DNA of 33,571 bases from Alphaproteobacteria bacterium (GTDB lineage Bacteria; Pseudomonadota; Alphaproteobacteria; Reyranellales; Reyranellaceae): the NCBI GenBank assembly GCA_010032545.1, contig RGPT01000016.1, forward strand, positions 1 through 33,571, written 5' to 3'. Shown in pieces: positions 21,768 through 30,421 of this stretch (positions are counted from its first letter, which is position 1; each line of letters starts with the position of its first letter). A model generated the notes under the pieces. The model saw only the letters and a program-made list of their open reading frames with translations, was not told the origin of the DNA and did no database searches. Both the position numbers and the translations under genes were made by a program.

Positions 21768-23303
21768 CTAGCTGATCGGTGGTGCCGCCGCGCCGACGAA
21801 CTGCGCGCGCAGCTCGCGCTTCAGCACCTTGCCGGTGGCGTTGCGCGGCAGAACGTCGACGAAGGAGACCGACTGCGGCACCTTGAATTTGGCGAGGCGT
21901 GCGAGGCAGTGGCGGATCACGTCGCCTTCCTCCAATACCTGGTCGGTCTTTCGCACGATGATGGCCATGCCGACTTCGCCCCAACGCTCGCTCGGCACGC
22001 CGATAATGGCGGCGTCTGCCACCTGCGGCAGCTGGAACAGCACGTTCTCGACCTCGGCCGGATAGACGTTCTCGCCGCCCGAGATGTACATGTCCTTCCA
22101 GCGGTCGACGATATAGACGAAGCCTTCCTCGTCCTGCCGGGCGGCGTCGCCGGTGTGCAGCCAGCCGTCGGTGAAGGAACTCTTGGTCGCCTCGGGCTTG
22201 TTCCAGTAGCCGGGGGTGATGTTGGGACCCTTGATGAGAAGCTCGCCGATGCCGCCTTGCGCGACGTCGCCCCCCTTGTCGTCGACGATGCGGATGGCGG
22301 TATGCATCAGGGCCTTGCCAGCGGAGCCCAGCTTGCGGATGGAGTCGGTAGCGTCGAGCATCGTGCCGGCCGGGCTGGTCTCGGTCATGCCCCAGCCCTG
22401 GACGAGCGGCACGCCGCGTCCGGTCCAGGTCTCGAGAATCGACAAGGCGCAGGGTGCGCCGCCGACGCCAGCGACCCGCAGCCGCGAGAGATCTGCGTCG
22501 CCGAACCTGGGATGCTGCATCATGAACTGGTACGGCGCGGGCACCGCGAAAAAGTGGGTGATTCCAAACGACGGGTCGGAGATGTAGTCGAGTGCCTGGC
22601 CCGGATCGAAGGTGCGCATAAGCAGGATGGTGCCGCCAGCGTGCAGCACGGGGTTGGCGTAGCAGTTGAGGCCGCCGGTATGGAAGAGCGGCAGGACCAC
22701 AAGCTGAACGGTTTCGGGCGTGATGAGGGCCGGGATGCCGAGGTTGACGCAGTTCCAGAAGACCATGCCGTGGGTAATGATCGCGCCCTTCGGGTGGCCC
22801 GTGGTGCCGGACGTGTACATCACCATGGCGATGTCGTCGTGGCTGAGAGCCACCGGTGCCGGAGCGGGCGGCGCCGCGGCGAGCGCCTGTTCGTAGGCGC
22901 TCAAGGCCTGGTCGTGATCGATCTCGAGCCGGTGCTTCGAAAGCGCGGCGGCCTGCTGGGCGAAGGCCTTGTCGTGGATCAGCAGCCGGGGTGTCGAATC
23001 GCCCAGGATGTATTCAAGCTCAGGCACGGTGAGCCGCCAGTTGAGCGGCAGCATGATCGCCCCTAGCCGCCCGCAGGCGAACTGGAGTTCGAAGTATTCG
23101 GCACAATTGGGGGCGAGCAGGGCGACGCGATCGCCGCGGGCGATGCCCATGGCTGCCAGCGTCGCAGCCAGCCGATCGGTGCGGCGGTCGAGGTCGGCGT
23201 AGGTGAATTTACGCGCTGTCTGCAGATCGTGGACGGCGAGCGTCGTGGGGCGCCGGCCGGCGTGATGGGCGATCCAGTCGTAGTGGGGGGCAATGCCTGT
23301 CAT
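21768..23303 (-). CDS. AMP-dependent acyl-CoA synthetase (ANL superfamily)
   Basis: Activates a carboxylic acid with ATP to the acyl-adenylate and then to the CoA thioester; 511 residues, full length. Motif A3 is VMYTSGTTGHPKGAIITHG, motif A5 GWGMTETSPAG, motif A7 GWLHTGDAA followed by DRWKDMYISGGENVYPAEVE, and the catalytic lysine motif A10 is PRNATGKVLKRELR. ATG 23303 is chosen from the conserved start HYDWIAHHAGRRP; an in-frame ATG at 23366 would add about 21 residues. It is divergent from the P450 with about 78 bp between starts, so the two may share control and act in one degradation pathway, the acid being activated after oxidation. Fatty versus aromatic acid cannot be decided. Confidence 0.9.
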   Translation of the reverse strand: MTGIAPHYDWIAHHAGRRPTTLAVHDLQTARKFTYADLDRRTDRLAATLAAMGIARGDRVALLAPNCAEYFELQFACGRLGAIMLPLNWRLTVPELEYILGDSTPRLLIHDKAFAQQAAALSKHRLEIDHDQALSAYEQALAAAPPAPAPVALSHDDIAMVMYTSGTTGHPKGAIITHGMVFWNCVNLGIPALITPETVQLVVLPLFHTGGLNCYANPVLHAGGTILLMRTFDPGQALDYISDPSFGITHFFAVPAPYQFMMQHPRFGDADLSRLRVAGVGGAPCALSILETWTGRGVPLVQGWGMTETSPAGTMLDATDSIRKLGSAGKALMHTAIRIVDDKGGDVAQGGIGELLIKGPNITPGYWNKPEATKSSFTDGWLHTGDAARQDEEGFVYIVDRWKDMYISGGENVYPAEVENVLFQLPQVADAAIIGVPSERWGEVGMAIIVRKTDQVLEEGDVIRHCLARLAKFKVPQSVSFVDVLPRNATGKVLKRELRAQFVGAAAPPIS

Positions 23304-23381
23304 CGGGAGCCTGGTCGATTTCGGTGATGCTACGGTCGGGTCTGTTCGCGCGACAAGAGGGTTCATGCTAAAGAAAGTGGC

Positions 23382-24617
23382 ATGAACGACATGACCCCGC
23401 CTGTTCAGGATCGCGCCCCTCCGACCTTCAATCCGCTCGATCCTGCCTTCATCGCCGACCCCTATCCCTTCTATCGGGATCTGCGCGAGGCCGCACCGGT
23501 GTTCAAGACGCCGCAGGGATTCTGGCTGATCAGCCGCTACGAGGACGTCGCCTTCTCGCTCCGCGACCGCCGCTTCGGCAAGGATTTCGCGGGCAACATG
23601 GTGCGCCGCTACGGCACCGACCGGATGGACGAGCCGGCCATTGCCAGCCTCGCCAACACCATGCTGGTCCAGGATCCGCCCGATCACACGCGGCTTCGCG
23701 GCTTGGTGACAAAAGCCTTCACCGCCCGCCGCGTTGCCGACATGCGGCAGCGTATCCGGGCTTTGGTCGACGAACAGATCGACCGCGTTGCCGACAAGGG
23801 CGCCATGGACGTGATGCGCGATCTCGCGCACCGCCTGCCGGTGATCGTGATCTGCGACATGCTGGGCATACCCGAGGAGCATCGTGCGCCATTCCTTGCC
23901 GGCAGCAACGTCAACGGCCGCATCCTCGAGCCGGTGCCGATGACCCGTGAGGAACTCGACCAGGCCAACATGAACACGAAGATGGCCAGTCTCTATTTCA
24001 AGCAGCTTTGCGACCTGCGCCGGCGGGAACCCAAGGACGACCTCACGACCGAACTGGTCCGAGCCGAGGAGGCAGGCGACAAGCTCACGGCCGCGGAACT
24101 GGAAGCCAACATCGGCCTGCTTTTCGGCGCCGGCCACGAAACCACGACCAACCTGATCGGCAACGGCTTGCTGGCGCTGCATCGCCAGCCCGATCAATGG
24201 GAAAGGCTGAAGGCCGATCCCTCGCTGATCCCCAACGCCATCGACGAATTGCTGCGCTACGACTCCTCGGTACAGATCACCGGCCGGGTGACCAACACCG
24301 ACGTTGTCGTCGGTGGCGTGATGCTGCCCGCTAACGAAAGCATCGTGATGCTGTTGGGGGCGGCCAACCGTGACCCGGCCCAGTATCCCGACCCCGATTT
24401 GCTGGACGTCGGTCGCCAGAACATCCGGCCGCTGTCGTTCGGCGGCGGAATCCATCATTGCCTTGGCGCCCAGCTCGCACGCCTCGAGGCCGAACTGGTC
24501 TTCACCGCTCTGATCGAGCGCCTTCCCGGTCTGCGGCTTCCCGAGAAGGACGCGCCGGCATGGCGGCGAAGCTTCACGCTGCGCGGCCTCAGCAAGCTGC
24601 CGGCGGTGTGGAACTAG
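23382..24617 (+). CDS. Cytochrome P450
   Basis: Soluble bacterial class I P450, 411 residues, a haem monooxygenase. The I-helix oxygen-activation motif is AGHETTTN (residues 250-257), the K-helix ExxR lies in DELLRYDSS, and the haem-binding loop is FGGGIHHCLGAQLAR with the thiolate ligand C360. The N-terminal FNPLDPAFIADPYPFYRDLR is usual for soluble bacterial P450s. No ferredoxin or reductase gene lies nearby, so electrons must come from elsewhere. It is divergent from an acyl-CoA synthetase and followed after 2 bp by the phosphatase remnant. Substrate unknown. Confidence 0.95.
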   Translation: MNDMTPPVQDRAPPTFNPLDPAFIADPYPFYRDLREAAPVFKTPQGFWLISRYEDVAFSLRDRRFGKDFAGNMVRRYGTDRMDEPAIASLANTMLVQDPPDHTRLRGLVTKAFTARRVADMRQRIRALVDEQIDRVADKGAMDVMRDLAHRLPVIVICDMLGIPEEHRAPFLAGSNVNGRILEPVPMTREELDQANMNTKMASLYFKQLCDLRRREPKDDLTTELVRAEEAGDKLTAAELEANIGLLFGAGHETTTNLIGNGLLALHRQPDQWERLKADPSLIPNAIDELLRYDSSVQITGRVTNTDVVVGGVMLPANESIVMLLGAANRDPAQYPDPDLLDVGRQNIRPLSFGGGIHHCLGAQLARLEAELVFTALIERLPGLRLPEKDAPAWRRSFTLRGLSKLPAVWN

Positions 24618-24619
24618 GC

Positions 24620-25260
24620 ATGGCGGCGCGATGGCAGGGTGAGGGCAGCCAGCACCAGGGTAAGCGGCCCTACCAGGAAGACAGCTGGGCGCTGCCGTCG
24701 CGAGCAGGCTCGCCGTCGATGCGGTTGTCCATGCGATCGAGCAGGGCGGTGGCCTGGCTGACGGTCTGCAGGCCGCCAACGAGGCGGTGCGGCAGGGCAC
24801 CGAGAGCAAACCTGACCTCGACGGCATGGGCGCGACGGTGGTTGCGGCGCAGGTACGAGGCGACGAGGTTCGCTGGATCAGCGTCGGTGACTCGCCGTTC
24901 TATCTCGTGACCCAAGGCAAGCTTGAGCGGCTGAACGCCGACCACTCGATGGCGCCGCAGATCGACGCCTTGGTGGAGCGTGGCATGCTTACGGCGGAGG
25001 AGGCCGAACATCACCCCGGCCGCCACACCCTGCGCGAGGCGGTGATGGGCGATCCTCTCACCCTGATCGACAAGGGCAGCCGGCGGCTCGGTGCCGGCGA
25101 CAGGTTGTTGCTGTGCAGTGACGGCGTGCAGACGCTTACAGTCGAACAGATCACGGCTCAGTCGGAACGACCGGCGAGTGCCTTGGTCGAGGCGGTACTG
25201 GCTGTGGCCAAGGATCATCAGGACAACGTCACCGTCGTCAAGCTGGAGCGCAGCGCATGA
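24620..25260 (+). pseudogene. PP2C-type protein phosphatase with internal deletion and frameshift
   Basis: Remnant of a metal-dependent Ser/Thr phosphatase. The start, MAARWQGEGSQHQGKRPYQE followed by DSWAL, carries the N-terminal R-x-x-Q-E/D motif. The rest resumes in another frame at about 24694 (AAVASRLAVDAVVHAIEQGG) and includes LDGMGATVVAA, WISVGDSPFYLV, LLLCSDGV and the final metal Asp in DNVTVV. The block that should join them, with the metal-binding D-G-M-G-G motif, is missing (perhaps 20-25 residues) and the frame is broken. The downstream frame is open and ends ATGA, overlapping the asparaginase start, so the deletion looks recent or artefactual. Confidence 0.8.
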
Positions 25261-26258
25261 GCGGGAGCGTTGTTGTAATCGAAGTGACGCGGGGGCCCGT
25301 TGTCGAAAGCCGGCACGAGGGCATCGCGGCCGTGGTGAAATCCGACGGGACGGTCGTTGCGTCCTGGGGCGACATCGACGCGCCTATCCTGCCGCGCTCC
25401 GCCAACAAGCCGATCCAGGCCATGGCCTTTGTCGAGAGCGGTGCCGTCGAGCGCTTCGGATTGGGCGACGAGCACATCGCGCTGTCCTGTGCTTCGCATA
25501 GCGGCGAGCCACGCCACGTCGAGACCGTGCGCGCCTGGCTGGCAAGCGTCGGCCTGGGCGAGGGCGATCTGGAATGCGGTACCCATGCGCCTCGCCTGCC
25601 GCAGACCGTCGAAGCGCTGATCCGCGCGAATGCCGTACCGACGGCCGCCTTCAACAACTGCTCGGGCAAGCACAGCGGTTTCTTGACGACAGCCGTTCAG
25701 TACGGCGAGCCGACCAACGGCTACATCAAGTACGATCACCCGGTGCAGCGCCGGCTTCGCGACGTCATGAGCGACCTCTGCGGCGCCGATGCACACGCCT
25801 TCCCGCACGGAACCGACGGTTGTGGCATCCCGACGCTCGCCACACCGCTCAAAAGCCTGGCGCGGGCGATGGCCAGCATGGCCGACCCGTCGCGTCTGTC
25901 GAACAAGCACGCTGAGGCCGCGATCCGCATCCGGGCGGCCATGAACGCCGAGCCCTTCATGGTTGCCGGCAGCGGCCGGTTTTGCACACGGATCAACGGA
26001 GCTCTGCCCGGCGTGGTTCAGGTCAAGACCGGGGCGGAGGGCGTGTTCTGCGCCATGCTGCCGACGTTGGGCCTCGGCGTTGCCCTGAAGATGTGGGACG
26101 GCGCCGGGCGCGCTTCCGAGGTCGCAATGGGCGCGCTTCTCGAGCATCTCGGCGTCCTGCCCGCGGACCAACGCGACGAAATCGTACATCCTGCGATCAA
26201 GAACGTCGTCGGCCTGCTGGTCGGCGAAGTGAGGCCGGCCAAGAGCTGGCTCGGCTGA
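25257..26258 (+). CDS. L-asparaginase II family protein (rhizobial thermolabile type)
   Basis: Hydrolyses L-asparagine to aspartate and ammonia in family members; 333 residues, full length. It belongs to the Rhizobium etli-type asparaginase family, unrelated in sequence to the E. coli enzymes. Recognised elements are LPRSANKPIQAMAFVESGA, LSCASHSGEPRHVETV, NNCSGKHSGFL (Ser/Lys active site with Cys near it), GTDGCGIPTLATPL and the late GSGRFCTRINGA. It starts within the stop of the phosphatase remnant (ATGA). Transport genes for asparagine are not seen here. Confidence 0.85.
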   Translation: MSGSVVVIEVTRGPVVESRHEGIAAVVKSDGTVVASWGDIDAPILPRSANKPIQAMAFVESGAVERFGLGDEHIALSCASHSGEPRHVETVRAWLASVGLGEGDLECGTHAPRLPQTVEALIRANAVPTAAFNNCSGKHSGFLTTAVQYGEPTNGYIKYDHPVQRRLRDVMSDLCGADAHAFPHGTDGCGIPTLATPLKSLARAMASMADPSRLSNKHAEAAIRIRAAMNAEPFMVAGSGRFCTRINGALPGVVQVKTGAEGVFCAMLPTLGLGVALKMWDGAGRASEVAMGALLEHLGVLPADQRDEIVHPAIKNVVGLLVGEVRPAKSWLG

Positions 26259-26265
26259 GTACCGC

Positions 26266-27262
26266 GTGACCGTAACGCTCAATATCGTCGAAATCGGCGC
26301 GCGCGTTCGAGCCGGCACTCGCGGGCCTGCCGAATGAACGGCGCCGGGCGGACTTCGTCGTACGCCGCCAGGGCCGGCGAGCGGTTGCGGGTTTTCATGA
26401 GCGCGCAAGCACCCAAGTCGTGGACGTCGAGGAGTGCTTCGTCGTCACGCACAAGCTCGTTGGCCTGTTGCCTCCTCTGCGCGCGGCGCTGGCCGGTCTC
26501 CTTCCTGAGGGCGCCTCGGCCGATGCAATTGTGAACGATACCGACGCTGGCCTCGACGTGCTGGTGAGGCCGCACAAGCGCTTCGCGCTGTCATTCGAGG
26601 CCAATCAAAGGCTTGTCGCCTTTGCAGAAGGCGCCGACCTCGCGCGCCTGAGCTGGGGTGACCGGGCGACGGCGGAACCGCTGGTCACGCGCCGCCAGCC
26701 ACGCCTTGTCTTCGGCGATGTGAGCCTTGAGCCGCCGCCTGGCGCCTTCCTGCAGGCGACCCGGCGCGCCGAGCAGGCGATGCGCGATGCGGTGGCGTCA
26801 TGGATCGGTGATGCGAAGCGGGTGGCTGACCTGTTTGCGGGTCTCGGAACGCTGACGGTCGGCCGGCCGTGGCGTGCAACGCTCTATGAAAGCGACAAGC
26901 CATCGGTGGCGGCCGTCGAGGCCGCGGGTCGACGCCTGGGCAGCGGAAAGCTGACCGCAATCCACCGGGATCTGTTTCGCAATCCGTTGATGGCGGCGGA
27001 CCTCGACGTCTTCGATGCCGTGGTGCTGGATCCGCCGCGCGCCGGGGCTGCGGCGCAATCCGTCGAGCTCGCGCGCTCGAAGGTGCCACGGATCGTCTAT
27101 GGGTCCTGCGACCCAGGCAGTTTTGCCCGCGACGCACACACGCTTCTGGAGGGGGGCTATCGTCTGGAGAAACTATTGCCGGTCGATCAGTTCCTGTGGT
27201 CGCCGCATGTCGAGTTGATTGCGCTTTTCGGCCGCGCGCCGCTAAGGTCGTCGCGGGCATGA
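26266..27262 (+). pseudogene. 23S rRNA (uracil-5-)-methyltransferase (RlmD/RumA-like) remnant, N-terminal deletion
   Basis: Remnant of a class D SAM-dependent RNA methyltransferase. It starts at GTG 26266 with VTVTLNIVEIGAR, typical of the TRAM-domain N-terminus, then breaks near 26304. It resumes in another frame with FEPALAGLPNERRRADFVVR and VVDVEECFVV, and carries the methyltransferase core VADLFAGLGTLTVG, DAVVLDPPRAGA and IVYGSCDPGSFARDA. That Cys sits where the catalytic Cys (S-C-N/D-P) belongs. The remainder of TRAM and the four-Cys Fe-S cluster region, about 70-90 residues in relatives, is gone. If translated from ATG 26420 it would give a 280-residue catalytic fragment. It follows the asparaginase stop by 7 bp. 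Confidence 0.8.
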
Positions 27263-27278
27263 CGTCGGGAGACAAGCA

Positions 27279-28046
27279 ATGATGTTCGATCTCAAAGGCA
27301 AGGTCGCCGTGGTGACCGGTGGCAGCCGCGGTATCGGCCGCTCGATCTGCGAGCAGATGGCCGCACACGGCGCGAAAGTCGTCGTCTCCAGCCGCAAGCT
27401 GCCGGCCTGCGAGGAAGTCGTGAAAGGCATCAAGGCGCGGGGTGGCGAGGCAACGGCAGTCGCGGCCAGCATTTCCGAGAAGGCCCAGCTCGAGAACCTG
27501 GTCGCCGAGGCCCGCAAGGCCTATGGCAAGATCGACATCATGGTCTGCAATGCCGCCTCGAATCCCTACTTCGGACCGCTCACCGGGCTGAAGGAGGAGG
27601 TGTTCCAGAAGATCATGCAGAACAACGTGATGTCGAACCTCTGGCTGATGAACATGGTCGGGCCGGAGATGGCGGAACGCAAGGATGGCGCCTTCATCAT
27701 CGTTTCATCGATCGGTGCGCTTGTCGGATCGGCGCATATCGCCGCCTACAACATGTCGAAGGCTGCCGACCTGTCGTTGGTCAAGTCGCTTGCGATGGAG
27801 TGGGGTAAGCACAACATCCGCGTCAATGCCATCGCGCCCGGCCTGATCCAGACCGACTTCGCGAAGGCCCTTTGGGATAATCCGCAAATTCGAAGCGCCC
27901 AGGAGAGCAAAGCGGCGCTGAAGCGGATCGGGCAGCCCGACGACATCGGTGGCGTCGCGGTCTTTCTGGCATCGAAAGCCGGCGCCTTCGTCTGCGGGCA
28001 ATGCATCATCGCCGACGGTGGCGTGATCGGATCCGGCGCCGAATAG
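27279..28046 (+). CDS. Short-chain dehydrogenase/reductase
   Basis: Classical NAD(P)-dependent SDR, 255 residues. The cofactor motif is VTGGSRGIGRS, the N-N-A-G-like element reads CNAASNP, the catalytic Ser is in IIVSSIGALVG, and the Y-x-x-x-K is AAYNMSKAA. The end is typical (IADGGVIGSG). GGGAGA lies upstream; ATG 27282 is an alternative start. The gene is 7 bp upstream of the flavoprotein below and probably works with it, oxidising a hydroxy-acyl or alcohol intermediate. Substrate unknown; the sequence resembles the SDR family members linked to acyl-CoA catabolism. Confidence 0.9.
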   Translation: MMFDLKGKVAVVTGGSRGIGRSICEQMAAHGAKVVVSSRKLPACEEVVKGIKARGGEATAVAASISEKAQLENLVAEARKAYGKIDIMVCNAASNPYFGPLTGLKEEVFQKIMQNNVMSNLWLMNMVGPEMAERKDGAFIIVSSIGALVGSAHIAAYNMSKAADLSLVKSLAMEWGKHNIRVNAIAPGLIQTDFAKALWDNPQIRSAQESKAALKRIGQPDDIGGVAVFLASKAGAFVCGQCIIADGGVIGSGAE

Positions 28047-28053
28047 TCCGCGC

Positions 28054-29214
28054 ATGCCTGCCGCTCACCCGGTGCTGGAACGGTTGGCGCCGCTGCTCCC
28101 GGAGTTCGAGCGGCGCGCCGAGGAGATCGAACAAACCCGCCAGTTGCCGCCTGACGTCTCTCGCGCGCTGATCGGAGCGGGAGTCTTCAAGCTCTGCGTG
28201 CCGGAAATCCTCGGCGGCTACGAGGCCCACCCGCTGATCCTGCTGCGGGCCATCGAGGCGGCAGCGCGCGCCGATGGCTCGGTCGGCTGGAACGTGATGA
28301 TCGGCGCCACGTCCGGCATGACGGCGGCTTACCTGGCACCCGAAGCGGCGAGGACGATCCACGGTGCACCGGATGCGGTGACTGGCGGCATCTTCGCCCC
28401 GCGCGGCAAGGCCGAGCGCGAGGGTGACGGCTGGCGTGTCACCGGCACCTGGCAGTGGGCGTCGGGCAACAGTCACGTGCAGTGGATGAAGGGCGGCTGC
28501 GTTGCCTGGGAGAGCGGCAGACCGCGCCTGATCCGTGACGGCGTGCCGGAGGTTCTGACGGTCTATTTCCCGCGCGACAAGATCACCTTCGCGGACAATT
28601 GGCACACGTCGGGCCTTTGCGGCACGGGATCGTGCGACATGAGCGTGGAGGGACTGTTCGTCCCGGAGGCCCATGCGGTTTCGCTGACGCGCGACAAACC
28701 ACGGATCGATTCGCCGCTCTATCGCTTCCCGGTGTTCGGCCTGCTCGCCATGGGATGCGGCGCCGTGGCGCTCGGAATCGCGCGCGGCGCCATCGACGAC
28801 GTGGTGACGCTGGCCGGAGCGAAGATCCCGACGCTCAGCCGTCGGCCTCTGGCCGACCGGACCGGTACACAGTCGGACGTCGCCAAGGCCGAAGCCGCCG
28901 TGCGCAGCGCACGGTCGTTCCTGGTCGAAGCGGTCGAAGAGGCCTGGCGCGACGCCCAACGCGGCGGCGACATCGCAATCGAGCGGCGCATGGCGCTGAG
29001 GCTCGCCTCGACGCACGCCACCGAAGCGTCGGTGCGGGCGGTCGACCTCTGCTATACTGTTGCAGGCGGTACGGCGGTCTATCGCAGCAGTCCGTTGCAG
29101 CGGCGCTTTCGCGATGTGCACGTCATCACGCAGCACATGATGGTGGCACCGCCGAGCTACGAGGTCGCCGGCCGCGTGGTGCTTGGCCTGCCGACCGACC
29201 CGTCGATGCTCTGA
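28054..29214 (+). CDS. Acyl-CoA-dehydrogenase-fold flavoprotein (HsaA/group D monooxygenase-like)
   Basis: Flavin enzyme of 386 residues with the acyl-CoA dehydrogenase fold. The N-terminal helix region LPPDVSRALIGAGVFKLCVP and GSVGWNVMIGATSGM, then GDGWRVTGTWQWASGNSHVQ (beta domain), LCGTGSCDMSVEGLFVPE, and C-terminal YTVAGGTAVYRSSPLQRRF match the HpaB/HsaA/DszC-like group. That group uses reduced flavin from a separate reductase to hydroxylate, and its members lack the dehydrogenase catalytic Glu. No reductase gene is adjacent. It starts 8 bp after the SDR stop, so the two are cotranscribed. A true acyl-CoA dehydrogenase remains possible. Confidence 0.8.
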   Translation: MPAAHPVLERLAPLLPEFERRAEEIEQTRQLPPDVSRALIGAGVFKLCVPEILGGYEAHPLILLRAIEAAARADGSVGWNVMIGATSGMTAAYLAPEAARTIHGAPDAVTGGIFAPRGKAEREGDGWRVTGTWQWASGNSHVQWMKGGCVAWESGRPRLIRDGVPEVLTVYFPRDKITFADNWHTSGLCGTGSCDMSVEGLFVPEAHAVSLTRDKPRIDSPLYRFPVFGLLAMGCGAVALGIARGAIDDVVTLAGAKIPTLSRRPLADRTGTQSDVAKAEAAVRSARSFLVEAVEEAWRDAQRGGDIAIERRMALRLASTHATEASVRAVDLCYTVAGGTAVYRSSPLQRRFRDVHVITQHMMVAPPSYEVAGRVVLGLPTDPSML

Positions 29215-29217
29215 CGG

Positions 29218-30006
29218 TCAGACAGCCACGTCGAGTTCGCACCAAACCGGGACATGATCGGACGGCTCGGGCTTGCCGCGCTCGGCCTTGTCGATGCCGA
29301 CGGCCGTGAGCCGGTCGGCGGCCTGCGGCGACAGCAGCAGGTGATCGATCCTGAGGCCGTTGCCCTTTTGCCAGGCGCCGGCCTGATAATCCCAGAAGGT
29401 GTAGCACTCGCCGTCGGCATTAAGGGCCCTGACCGCGTCCGTCAGGCCGAGGTTGAGCAGCCTGCGCAGTGCCGCCCGGGACTCGGGCTGGCAGAGGGCG
29501 TCTCCCGCGAAGGCCTTCGGATCGTAAACGTCGATTTCGGTGGGGCAGACGTTGTAGTCACCGGCCAGGACAAACATCTCCTCGCGGGAGAGAAGTTCGC
29601 GGGCATGTCCCAACAGCCGGTCCATCCACGCGAGCTTGTAGGTGAACTTTTCCGTGCCGATCGGGTTGCCGTTGGGAAGGTAGATGCCGCCCACGGTCAG
29701 GGGCCCGCGCGGCGTCGACACGCGACCTTCGATGTAGCGGGCGGGCTCGTCGTCGACATGCCCCGGTAGAGCGCGGGCCGTCACATCGAACGGGTGCAGG
29801 GAGAGAAGGGCGACGCCGTTGAAACCCTTCTGGCCCACGATCGCCATCTTGTAGCCGGCGGCCTCGACCTCCAGCTTGGGAAACTGCGGTTCCTGGGCCT
29901 TGATCTCCTGGAGGACAACCAGGTCAGGCTTGGCGCGTTCCAGCCACGACACCAGGTTTTCGGTCCGCTTGCGGACAGAATTGACGTTCCAGGTCGCGAT
30001 CTTCAT
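29218..30006 (-). CDS. xth: Exodeoxyribonuclease III
   Basis: AP endonuclease and 3'-5' exonuclease of base-excision repair, 262 residues. Catalytic elements are ATWNVNSVRKR, LQEIKAQEPQFP (metal Glu), FNGVALLS, FVLAGDYNVCPTEIDVYDP (Asp/Asn), and the C-terminal LRIDHLLLSP and PSDHVPVWCEL (Asp-His pair). All active-site residues are present. It lies 10 bp downstream of erpA on the same strand, a pairing common in Alphaproteobacteria. The stop is 3 bp from the convergent flavoprotein stop. Confidence 0.95.
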   Translation of the reverse strand: MKIATWNVNSVRKRTENLVSWLERAKPDLVVLQEIKAQEPQFPKLEVEAAGYKMAIVGQKGFNGVALLSLHPFDVTARALPGHVDDEPARYIEGRVSTPRGPLTVGGIYLPNGNPIGTEKFTYKLAWMDRLLGHARELLSREEMFVLAGDYNVCPTEIDVYDPKAFAGDALCQPESRAALRRLLNLGLTDAVRALNADGECYTFWDYQAGAWQKGNGLRIDHLLLSPQAADRLTAVGIDKAERGKPEPSDHVPVWCELDVAV

Positions 30007-30016
30007 CGCGGCCGGA

Positions 30017-30349
30017 TCAAACGCTGAAGGAGTTGCCGCAGCCGCAAGACGATGTGGCGTTAGGGTTCTTCACCTGGAACGAGGCGCCGACCATTTCCTC
30101 GACATAGTCGAGCTGGCTGCCCTTGAGCAGTTCCAGCGAGGTGCTGTCGACCAGCACGGCGGCACCGTCGCGCTCGATGACGAGGTCATCGTCGCCACGG
30201 GCATCTTCGAAGGAGAAATTGTATTGGAAGCCCGAGCAGCCGCCGCCCAGTACTGCCACCCGCATCATAACGGGCTTGGGTTCCTTGGAGGCCAGAAAGG
30301 CGATCCTCTTGGCGGCGCTCTCGGTGACGGCAAAGGTCGTGTCGGTCAT
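30017..30349 (-). CDS. erpA: Iron-sulfur cluster insertion protein ErpA (A-type carrier)
   Basis: A-type Fe-S carrier of 110 residues that delivers clusters to apo-proteins. The three conserved Cys are visible in GGGCSGFQYNF and SSCGCGNSF. The N-terminus MTDTTFAVTESAAKRI is normal; ATG 30349 is preferred to the GTG two codons upstream (30355). The C-terminus FQVKNPNATSSCGCGNSFSV is diagnostic. It precedes xth with a 10-bp gap. ErpA and IscA are not fully separable by sequence. Confidence 0.93.
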   Translation of the reverse strand: MTDTTFAVTESAAKRIAFLASKEPKPVMMRVAVLGGGCSGFQYNFSFEDARGDDDLVIERDGAAVLVDSTSLELLKGSQLDYVEEMVGASFQVKNPNATSSCGCGNSFSV

Positions 30350-30421
30350 ATACACAAGATGTGGTTGGAAGGGCTGTTCGTCAATGCAACGATTGTCCCC
30401 ATATAATTTGCGGACTAGCCC

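Noticed and set aside
21768-24827. A 1019-codon minus-strand frame
   Set aside because: The part upstream of 23303 is the antisense shadow of the P450 and phosphatase genes; the ligase itself begins with conserved sequence at 23303.
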